Assembly: GCF_010993775.1 (NCBI RefSeq)
Contig: NZ_WOTO01000050.1
Span: 1 to 64,000 of the forward strand
DNA from: Fodinicola feengrottensis
GTDB taxonomy: Bacteria > Actinomycetota > Actinomycetes > Mycobacteriales > HKI-0501
Direction: 5' to 3'
DNA length: 64,000 bases
A program made the translations under genes and the position numbers. A model generated the notes under the pieces. It saw only the letters and a program-made list of their open reading frames with translations, did no database searches and was not told the origin of the DNA. This document shows, piece by piece, positions 1-8,338 of the stretch (positions are counted from its first letter, which is position 1; each line of letters opens with the position of its first letter).

Positions 1-162
1 CCAGCGACCGCGGGTTGGCGACGTGTCGCGACATCGCCGGTCACCGTGCCGGCGTGCGCGCCCGGGCTTCTGCTGCGGTACCGGCCCGGCCGCTGAGCCC
101 GCGAACGGTGCGACCAGCATCGCCAGCACGGTTCCCGTGGACAGTGTTCTCAAACCTGGCAT
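1..162 (-). CDS. N-terminal fragment of a predicted secreted protein
   Basis: An open frame on the minus strand runs off the left edge of the window. The ATG at 162 has GGAAGG six bases upstream, a better spacing than the other ATG at 168. The first residues (MPGLRTLSTG, then VLAMLVAPFAG, then SAAG) look like a Sec signal peptide with a likely cleavage near residue 25. What follows is Pro/Arg-rich and may be out of frame, given how common frameshifts are here. No family can be assigned from 54 residues. Confidence 0.35.
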   Translation of the reverse strand, partial: MPGLRTLSTGTVLAMLVAPFAGSAAGPVPQQKPGRARRHGDRRCRDTSPTRGRW

Positions 163-178
163 AGCCATCCTTCCGGTT

Positions 179-1709
179 CTATCCGATAGATCCGGCTCGG
201 GACCCTATGGGCGCTCTAGGGGACTGGTCCCGACGGCGCAGCGGGAATCCCCTTAGAATGGTGGTTCGGCTGGCCAGGTGGTGGGTTTTTCGGGTGGGGG
301 GCGGTTGGACGCGTGGTTCGTCCTTGTCGTTCAGGTAGATCGATCCGCGTCGCCGGTTTCTGGTGGGTGGGCAGACGTCTTCTCCGGGTGGTGGTGGCTC
401 GGTGACGTAGACGCGTCCGGTGGGGCTCAGGACGGTGTAGGTGCCGTCTGGGTCGAGTCTGACTTTCCAGTCGGAGTGTGTTTTCAGCCGGTGGTGGAAA
501 CGGCACAGGCAGAGGAGATTTTCTTTGCAGGTGCACCCGTCCGGAAACGGGATGGAGTGGTCCTTGTCGCAACGCTGGGCAGCACAGCGACACCCAGGCC
601 AGCGGCACGTCACGTCTCGGGCTTCGATGAATTCCTGCAATGCTGTGGATGGTCGATAGCGTGCCCGACCGGCTTCTATGAGCTTGGTGGAGCTGGGGTC
701 GGTGAGTAGTCGGCGCCAGGTGGAGTCTTTGGCCAGGCGGCGGGCCATGCTGGCCGGGATCGCGCCGTACCCGGCTAGGAAGGCGGGTTTGTCGTCCAGG
801 CCGAGCAGTGTGCCGGCCCCCCGACGACTACTCGCAGGTCAACGCCGGGCTTGCGCGGGCGCTGGTGGAAAGCGGAACCCGCTGCAGTTGCTGGGGAAGT
901 GGACGGCTCGTACCCGCCCGCAGTCCGCCGGCGCCACCGCCACCGCCGCGCTTACACCGGTGTCGTCGGCTGCGGGTTGGCTGGCTCCGTTGCTGTTGTC
1001 GGTGTCATTGTCCGGGAGCTCATTGTCCGGGAGTTGCGGTGGCGGGATATAGCCCAGGCTGCCGCCGGTGATCAGGTCCAGCAGCGCGTCCGCGCGACGA
1101 CGTCCATCGATCGCGGGTCATCGTCCGGGCAGGAATGTGCGTACGCGTCAAGGATCGACATGATCGACGCCAACTCATCAGCGGTCAAATAAGCCCGCAT
1201 CCACGCCATCGAGTCATCCGCGGCGACGACTGCACCCGCCGCTGTCGCTTCGCCTCCTCGTGACGATCCTGGGCGGCCTGCGGATCGATCGCGATGATCG
1301 CCCGCTGGATCGCTTTACGCAGCTGCCCCGGCGTACGGTCACCCGCGTCCGGCAGCGTCGCATCGATCACTTCCGCGGCGAGATCAGCCGGAAGTTTCTC
1401 CAGCATCTCCAGGAAGATCCTGGCCTTGGGAGTGGTGATCACACCAGCGGCCAACGCCTTCCAAACAGCCGGGAAATCGTCAAAGAGCTGAATCGCGGTG
1501 TCCAAGCGGTGCTGGGCGGTCACCTGCGCCACCCGCAGAGCCGGCGCGAAATCCGCCGCACACCACTTCACCACCCGCTCACGCGTCGCGACCGTGGACT
1601 CATTCACCAACGAAGGCCCGGCAACCACACGGCGACGCGCCAACTCAGCGAAAGACGCCACCTGACGGGCATCAATCATCGCCCCACGCGGTTTTTTGTG
1701 TGTGCTCAT
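179..1709 (-). pseudogene. DUF222-HNH endonuclease, frameshifted
   Basis: The N-terminal part (1709 down to about 1190, beginning MSTHKKPRG) is a DUF222 domain of the kind fused to HNH nucleases in actinobacteria. The C-terminal part (748 down to 179) holds the HNH core, with RDVTCRWPGC, then DKDH, then CRFHH as metal and catalytic residues. The middle (1190-748) still encodes DUF222-like sequence (LTADELASIMSILDAY) but in changing frames, so at least two indels separate the ends. Families of this type are usually 400-500 aa, which fits the whole span. They are multicopy in actinobacteria and of poorly defined function. It could be a real pseudogene or an intact gene with assembly errors. Confidence 0.8.
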
Positions 1710-1899
1710 CGCGTTCTGGATCGTCGGGGTCGGATCGTTGGCCGATCAGCTGCAACCCAACCTGGTTTCCTCCAACATCGGTACGGTGGCGGGAAACGTC
1801 ATCATGGCCGCCGCCGCCGGGCTGATCCTGGCCGTCGTCGCTGGGGTGCTCAGCATGATCACCGGTTTCCGTACGCGGCGCGTAAGGGCAGCGCACTGA
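1702..1899 (+). CDS. Possible small membrane protein or gene fragment
   Basis: A short plus-strand frame opens with GTG/TTG codons overlapping the start of the divergent DUF222 gene. It encodes two hydrophobic stretches (LIAFWIVGVG and VIMAAAAGLILAVVAGVLSM) and ends with a basic RTRRVRAAH tail. The frame is closed upstream by a stop at 1663. No ribosome binding site is visible. It reads like the C-terminal end of a larger membrane protein left at a rearrangement junction. Coding status is uncertain. Confidence 0.3.
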   Translation: MLIAFWIVGVGSLADQLQPNLVSSNIGTVAGNVIMAAAAGLILAVVAGVLSMITGFRTRRVRAAH

Positions 1900-1909
1900 C
1901 CACGGGCAC

Positions 1910-2493
1910 TCAGGGGGCGGGGGCCGTCCAGCGCCGCTGCCAGGTCAGCGGGACGTGGATGCGGGTCTTGACGCTGCCGTCCCAGGTGACCTGGAGGCCA
2001 TTGCGGCGGACGGCCTCGGCTATCTCGTGACCGATTCGCTCGGTGTCCGCCGGATCTTCGCTGTGGTTCACCAGGCCGTACGCGAGGTAGAGGCCTTGGC
2101 CGCTGGCGGCGCTCTCCGCGTCCTGGGAATGGTAGAAGGCGTAGCCGCGGTCGTCGCCAGTGGCCTCGTCGAGGATCTCGCCGTGGCCGCAGCCCTGGCA
2201 GCAGGAGAAGTTCTCTCCCGCGCCACGATGCCGGCCGCGGTGAGGTCGGCGAATGCGGCGGTCAGCCGATCTGAGTCGGTGTGGGCCGGCCAGTCGGCCT
2301 GCTCGGCCAGCCGCCGGGAGATCGCGGCGGCGGTCAACTCCGCCGCCACCGGCTGCAGCTGGTCCGGATCCTCGCCGTCGTCCGCGAACATGTCCACGGC
2401 CTCGGCCACGATCGACTCGAAGTCGTCCTCGGCGATATCGACCTGCATCTGGACATATTGCTGCAACTCGTCGCGTACTGTGCTCTCGGTCAT
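1910..2493 (-). CDS. DUF6891 family protein (one frameshift)
   Basis: The ATG at 2493 opens MTESTVRDELQQY and continues with an acidic helical domain (IAEDDFESIVAEAVDMF). Near 2210 the frame shifts by one base. In the next frame the protein continues as ENFSCCQGCGHGEILDEA, then GYAFYHSQDAE, then HVPLTWQRRW, up to the stop at 1910. The Cys pair CCQGCGHGE and the YAFYHSQD segment are what I recall of DUF6891 proteins. About 194 residues are expected. Function is unknown. It lies downstream of the ATPase cluster on the same strand and may be its last gene. Confidence 0.7.
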
Positions 2494-2588
2494 GGGTCGA
2501 TTGTGCCGGCAGCGACCGAAAGGGGCAGTCGGGCGCCCCGCGGTGTTCCTAATGATCCGCGACCGCCAAGCCGAACGTTCGGGCGCGA

Positions 2589-3044
2589 TCAGTCGGGGTC
2601 TTTTTCGAGCCGATTCTTGATCGCCTTCGTGACGCTTGCGAGTACGAACGCTCCGTCCACCAAAAGGGTTTCCGCGCCCGACACTGGCGGCGAGGCGGGG
2701 CTGGTCGCGTCGTGTCCGGTGGGTATTTCGACCTTCGCTTCCGTTGCTTTCCATTGCTGCAGATGATCTATCCCGTCCTTGCCGATCCCTTGCAGTTTCT
2801 CGACGTGCTGCGCGACCCGGGTCGAGAAGTCTCCTTGCTCGTCTTTTGCCTCGTACTCGGCCACCGGTGCCGCCGCGACGCCGATTTCCTCGTCTTCAAC
2901 CGCCCGGCTGGTCTCGGGAGGCGGCAGGGTGGTGGCGTTCTTGTCGGTGCCTCCGCGCGAGCGGTCCGTGGCTGATCCGGTCACCTCACCCGAATCCGGG
3001 GTGGTGGGACCGTCCTGCGGTCCGCGGGTGAATTCGTGGGCCAT
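2589..3044 (-). CDS. Small protein B with KNxTTLPPPE motif
   Basis: A 151-aa hydrophilic protein 42 bases downstream of the HerA-type ATPase gene on the same strand. Residues about 35-44 carry KNATTLPPPE. The same string, KNPTTLPPPE, occurs in the small protein on the other side of the ATPase gene (5910-6215), so the ATPase is bracketed by two proteins sharing one motif. The rest is acidic and mostly helical (EKLQGIGKDGIDHLQQW), with a C-terminal segment ETLLVDGAFVLASVTKAIK. No known domain was recognised. By position it may be a substrate, adaptor or effector of the ATPase. That is inference. Confidence 0.7.
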   Translation of the reverse strand: MAHEFTRGPQDGPTTPDSGEVTGSATDRSRGGTDKNATTLPPPETSRAVEDEEIGVAAAPVAEYEAKDEQGDFSTRVAQHVEKLQGIGKDGIDHLQQWKATEAKVEIPTGHDATSPASPPVSGAETLLVDGAFVLASVTKAIKNRLEKDPD

Positions 3045-3086
3045 GGCATTGCCCTTCCAGTAATAACGCCGAACGTGGTGGCCGGG

Positions 3087-5913
3087 TCAGAGCAGAACAA
3101 CTGGTAGCCAATCGCCCGTCCGCAGGTGGTTGGTGGCCGCCGTGAGGCGATCGACCGGATCGGTGGCGCGGCTCAACGCGTCGATGGCGGCCCGCCAGTC
3201 ATCGTCTCCGGTGACGATGGTCTCGGCGGGCCGCCACAGGTCCGGATGTTCTCGCAGTTCGCTGCGCTGCCCAGGCACAGTGGCTGCTGTCAGGTCCAGA
3301 CCTCGACATGCCCACGCCCGCGTTTCTGGATGAGGCTGGGTCTCATCGATGGCATCGGACCTGAGCGTGTCCCAGACGTCGGCCCACCGGTATCTGCCGG
3401 CCTGCCACCCTCGCTCGGGCCAGTCGTACCGGCACGGCACGGTGCCACCTTTGATGGCGCAGTCAGCGGACTGTACGAGATGGCGGATCAGTTCTTCGGG
3501 CTGGTAGTAGCCGATCAGGCCGGCGTACCGCTGCTCGACCGCGTGTTCGAGGCCGAGTCGGACGGCCAGGTGGACCTGTGGTCGGCCGCTGCGGAGGATG
3601 ACGCCGTCCAGCCATGCCGGCCGCGGCAGCGGGGGCTCCCGTCCCACCAGGTGCGCGATGGTGTGAAGCTCGGCCCACAGCACGATCCGTGGATCATCAG
3701 CCGCGAGCCGCCGCGGCTCGTCCCACTCTCGTAGCGTCGCCGGTGGTATGTAGTCCGCAACGGTGGCCAGCGCGACCTTTGCCGTCACTTTGCCGGGATT
3801 TTCGCGGTCTTTGCCGAGCGGAACCTGGATCCGGATCGGTCGGTCCATTCCGTCCGCGAAGATCACCGCCTGACCTGCGGGGAGGCCGACCACATGGCGG
3901 GACTGGTCCTCGTCGAGGTTCATCGCCGCGCCGACGGTGCCACGGTCGTCGGCTGCTGGCAGCCGGTGCATGATTTTCAGGGCGGTGTTCTTGACCACGT
4001 CCGAGGTGATCTTGCTGGGGATCTGCTCCGCCACGATGATTCCCTCGCCATAGGCGCGGATTTCGGCCAGCAGTCCGGCAAACAGCTCCACGGCGTGCGC
4101 CGCCGGACTGCCCGGTTCGACTTTCTTGAGCAGCCGGTGCGCCTCTTCGATCACGGTCACGTGGGCCAGGCCCGAGGCCGTCGGCTGGGTCCGCAAGTGC
4201 TCGTACAGACGGATTAGCACCACACCGATAAAGAACGCCTTGTCCTGGTCGTTGCCCAGGTCCTCGATCTCCAGAACCACGTTGTGCCGGAAAAGGCCGG
4301 CGATATCGAGTGGATACCGCGCCTGGAAGAACATGCCGGGCGTGCCCAGTCGCAGAGAGCCCATCCGTACGTTGATGAATCCTCGTACGTTGTCGGAAAT
4401 CTCCTGGCTGTAGCCAATTCCCTCGACGACCTTCAGTGCCGTGGTTTGCAAATCGGCCAAACCGGGATAGCGCGGCGTGACACCGGCGAGCGACGACTGG
4501 CTCAGCACGGTGTTCCAGCCCAGCTCGCCATAGCAGCGGCTCAAGGCGTACGCGAGGACTTGGGGAAAGGGTTCCTCAGCCTCGAAAGCGGCCAGAAACA
4601 GCGCCCGGATTAGGTCGATATGGGTCTGCAGTGGGAATCCGCGTTCGGGTTCCAGCGGGTTGAGGCCGACGGGCAGCGCGTCTGGATCGCCAGGCCGGAT
4701 GACCGAGACGTGGCCGTCCAGCCTGCCGGCCATGCCCGCGTACTCAGCCTTCGCCGGTTCGATGGCCAGCCAGGGAATCCCGCGATGGTGTAGTCCCTCC
4801 AGCAGGTGCCGGATGGTCTGGGACTTTCCCGACCCGGTGGCGCCAGCGACGAACGTGTGGCGGTTGAGGGTGTCGGACCTGACGCGATAGTCGCCCACTG
4901 GACGGTCGGCGTCATCCAGCACAGACCCGAGATGGATCTCGCCGTCGTCCTCGGGCGTGACGTCGAACACCGGCGGTTCAGTGACCCGGATGCCGGGCAG
5001 TTCACGGCGCGGCGGCCGTGCGATGGCTGCGATGAGTTCACCGGCCGCCGCGAACGGGGACGAGAATCCGTCGCCTGCATGCTCATCCAACTCAAGTGTT
5101 TCCGCCAGGTCGCCGACTCGATCGCCGGCTCGCAGTACGTACGGGATCTCGTCCAGATCGCTGGCACTGCACAACAATCTCGCGGCCCTTCGGACCCGCT
5201 CGGGATCGGCAGCGCCGACCAGGATGCTGACATTCCACATTCCGGCGCTGTCGGCGCGGGCCAGTTCCCGATAGCGCGACTCGCTGCGCGCCAGCCTGAT
5301 GCGGTCCGGCTCGGAGTTCACGTGCGAACGGAGCTTGGGCAGCCGCACCTCGAGGTCGATCAGCTCCTCGGCCACCGCCGCGGGGCTGGCGGGTTCGGCC
5401 AGCACCAGCCACCCAAAACCACCATCGGCCAGGTGCGCCACGTAGTCCTCGAAACCACCCCCGGCCCCGGCACCGCGGTGGCAGCGTCCCCGCCGGCCGT
5501 CCACAGTGGATCAGACCGGCCCGTACACCGCAGCCAGGCAGGCAATGCCTGCCACTGCCGCAGCAACGACCCTGATTCCAGGAGCCGCCCGCGACTGCCT
5601 GGTGGGTACAACACCGGGACCTCGCCGCCGGCGGCTGAATCGCTTTGCACAGGCGGAAAGCCGGGCCGGCCGCCGACCAGCAGCCGGAGCGTACGACTGC
5701 CGGGCAGCCGATCCCACGCGATCGCGATGGCACCGCCCTGCACCCGCCGACCTCACCGTGAGCAGCTGTCAGCGCCGCGAACAGTTGCGCCCGGATACGG
5801 TTTTCCACCTCCTTCGCCGCGGCCGGTTCAGCTGGCCGGGTCCGAGCTCGTGGGGTGGTGCTGATCTGGTGAAACTCGAACGAGTCCAGGATCGTGGGAG
5901 CGCGAGGAATCAC
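3087..5913 (-). CDS. HerA/DUF87-type P-loop ATPase (two frameshifts)
   Basis: The gene starts at GTG 5913, whose GTGA overlaps the stop of the upstream small protein, indicating translational coupling. Indels near 5748 and 5465 split the first 150 residues. The remaining roughly 800 residues are continuous. After an N-terminal domain of about 350 residues (ending near RELPGIRVTEPPVFDV) comes the motor domain. Its Walker A is GATGSGKS, followed by WLAIEPAKAEYAGM typical of HerA/VirB4 ATPases. Walker B is VTVIEEAHRLL and an arginine-rich sensor region includes KIMHRLPAADDRG. A C-terminal domain of about 250 residues is unassigned. HerA/DUF87 proteins act as hexameric DNA or protein translocases. 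The substrate here is unknown. Confidence 0.85.
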
Positions 5914-6215
5914 CCGGTCAAATCCTCAAAGGCGCCCTTCTCCCGCTGTGCGGCATCTTTCAGAGCACCCTTTTCTTTTTGTACGCTGTCGCTCAGGGCG
6001 CTCTTTTCCTTTTGTACGCTGTCGGCCAAGGCGCCCTTTTCTTTTTGGAACGAGTCGGTCGCGGCCGCCTTTTCCCGGGCCCCTGATCGCTCAGGCGGCG
6101 GGAGCGTGGTCGGGTTCTTTTCCGGCCGGGTACGCCCATCCTGAGCTGCCCTGGTTGGCTCCGGCGCGTCTCCAGCGTCCGTACGACGACTGTCGGCGTG
6201 GGTGTCCCTGGCCAT
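5910..6215 (-). CDS. Small protein A: KNxTTLPPPE motif and hendecad repeats
   Basis: A 101-aa hydrophilic protein. Residues about 33-42 are KNPTTLPPPE, shared with the protein at 2589-3044. The C-terminal half is four 11-residue repeats of the type SVQKEKGALxD, which would form an amphipathic right-handed coiled coil as in LEA-like proteins. Its stop overlaps the GTG of the HerA-type ATPase, and its start is 41 bases after the membrane VirD4-like gene, so it is embedded in the operon. No known family was recognised. A role as linker or cargo of the ATPase pair is inference. Confidence 0.8.
   Translation of the reverse strand: MARDTHADSRRTDAGDAPEPTRAAQDGRTRPEKNPTTLPPPERSGAREKAAATDSFQKEKGALADSVQKEKSALSDSVQKEKGALKDAAQREKGAFEDLTG
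5935..6059 (-). repeat. Four tandem 33-bp units encoding hendecads
   Basis: Four degenerate 33-bp units on the minus strand encode the 11-residue repeats of small protein A. The central two units are nearly identical, sharing TTTTTGTACGCTGTCG on the plus strand. The repeats keep frame and amino-acid pattern while drifting in third positions, so they are selected as protein repeats rather than recent slippage. Confidence 0.75.
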
Positions 6216-6256
6216 CGATCCTCATTTCCTGCATTGGTTGTTTCTCATGACACGCG

Positions 6257-8170
6257 CTAATACTGAGCGGGGATCGCGTCGCGATAAGGGACCGGTGATA
6301 CTCCGTCACGGCCCACGATGGTGGGGTCGCAGTCGCCGTCCACCCAGCGCCGCGCTTCCTGGCCGGCGTTCACCAGGATGAAAGCGGTTGGGTCCAGTCG
6401 TTGGATCACCACTGGTTCCACCAGGTATTCGTACCCACGGGCGACCGTCGTCCCCTCAGACTGGGTAATCGTGAGGGACTTGTTGATCGCGTCCTGCCAA
6501 CTGGACCCAAAGGTTTGACTGTCCGACACCCCCATATCGGTCGAGGTCGATCTCGACTTCGAGTCCGGAGAGAACAAGCGCCCGGAATCCGCCTCCCAGG
6601 TGGATGACTCGCCGTCCGACCCCGACAGTGAGTTTGTCAATGACCTACTTTGCGAATCTCCCCATGACTGGCTTGATCCGTGGGTCAGGTTCTCGCCGGT
6701 CTGCTTGGTGATCTGCGAGAGCGAGAACTGGTAGTCGCGGCCTATAAAGTCGGCCGCGATGCGGGCTTCTTCCGGATTGCCGAGCTGCATCAGCATGGTC
6801 ACACTGCCGGGTTTTTCCGAGCAGCTTTCCGGCGTCCTCCCGCAGGTGCTCGAAAAGCAGCAGAAGTCGTACACCCAGGCGTCGAGTCTGTCGTGACAAC
6901 GACTCCAGGCTGGTGCGCCGAGTTTGTCGGCGCCGGCGACCACGAGGACATTCGGGGCTGCTCCGCCGCGGTCGTCGCGCAGCTGGTGGAGAACCAGGTG
7001 CGACAAAACTCTTTCGGTCATGTCCCGTCGACTGTCCAACGGTGATACGGCTGAAATAACGGTTAAACCGGATTCGGGCCACAGCGGTGTGTTGCCCCGT
7101 TGCCCCTCACCGGGATGGGCCAGCAAATCGAACTGATCGATGAGAAACCGCAGCTCTTCGACTTCCCGATCGCCGGACACCATGTCGTCGATACATCCGA
7201 CAAGGGCTCGTCGCTCCTCGTTACTCAGCGAACCCTCATCCGGCAGATTCAGCCTGCACAACAACCGCATTCCGGCCACCAGCCTGGCGAACGTGGTAGG
7301 CCCGTCGAGACGGCTGGCCACCGCCTTGATGAGCCGGACGTCGAGGCGGCGCAGGCTGGCCGCGTCCTGGTGATCCTTTCGCAAGGACGTGAGAGATTCG
7401 GCCAGGACTTCGGCCAGATGGTCAGGAGGAAGTCCTTGCAACAGCGCGAACTGGTCCAGGGCCGCGGGCAGTTCGTGGGTTCGTACGTGGCGCCCCCCCA
7501 CTCACCGACGATCTGGGCGAGTCCGCCGGCGACCTGGTATTCGGAAAAGTCGAGCACCAGGATTTTGGCCCCACCACCCAACCGCGGCAAACTCAAGGTG
7601 GTGAGTAGGCACATCCACCCGGTGGCCGTACCGCCGAACACGTCGATTTGGTCATTGCCCTGCAACGTGATCGGAAACCAGGACCGGACCCGTGCTCGTA
7701 CGGAACTGTTCCCGCTCGTCGTGCGCCCGAACCGCCTCGGCCCACGAGATCTGAGCGAGCCGGAAAGTTTCCTGACGGTCCCTGCGCCAAGCGACGACAG
7801 CCGAGGACTCGCGCAGCATCCCTACGAACACGGACACGACGCCACTGAGCACCAGCAGGACGAGGCTGATCACGCTGATGACAACGGCGATGACTGGCAC
7901 CGCCACGTCGTCCGCGGGGAGACGGGCCAGTTGCGAGGTGACCAGCATTCCAGCGCAGCACACCAAAACGCCGGCGCCGGCCAGCATGCCCCCCAGCCCG
8001 TACTTGGACCAACCAGGCTGGGCGGGTGGGTGCTCATCGACCCACACCGGCGCATCGTTGGCGAGCGGCGACGGGACGGCTGCTGGCTGCGGTACGAACT
8101 CCCACCCCACCAGGTCGTCGACACTTGGCGACCGCGGTGCGAGGTCAGCCTCGCCGTTCGATCCGCTCAT
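6257..8170 (-). CDS. Membrane-anchored VirD4/TraG-like protein, degenerate P-loop
   Basis: ATG 8170 opens MSGSNGEADLAP. Two transmembrane helices follow (about residues 57-77 and 86-110). After an indel near 7700 comes VFGGTATGWMCLLTTL at the place of Walker A, where GGTATGW replaces the usual GGTGSGK, so the catalytic Lys is Trp. Next is ILVLDFSEYQVAGG. Indels near 7500, 6900 and 6820 are bridged by continuous sequence in other frames. The Walker B region reads VLVVAGADKLGAP without the usual Asp-Glu. It is followed by MLMQLGNPEEARIA and ITKQTGENL, which resemble the TraM-recognition part of coupling proteins. It may be a pseudo-ATPase partner of the HerA protein. The family call rests on motif order. 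Confidence 0.7.
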
Positions 8171-8338
8171 GGATTCCGTTCTCGAAGGGCGCGTTCGCCG
8201 ACGACAGCTGTGCCCGCCGAGTCAACCCGACTGGTTGGTCGGTGCGTACGCAGCTAGCCGCCGTGCGCCCGGTAGATGCCTTCTGGCCAGGCAATATAGG
8301 TCGTCGAGAGCGGACGGTGAGCGGACGACAAGCCGGCC

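Noticed and set aside
1260..2030. 256-aa plus-strand open frame
   Set aside because: Antisense to the DUF222 domain; Arg/His-rich composition typical of a shadow frame.
4806..5864. 352-aa plus-strand open frame
   Set aside because: It is antisense to the HerA-type ATPase, whose motifs are on the minus strand; long antisense frames are expected at this GC content.
7100..8257. 385-aa plus-strand open frame
   Set aside because: Antisense to the VirD4-like gene, with no domain and no ribosome site.
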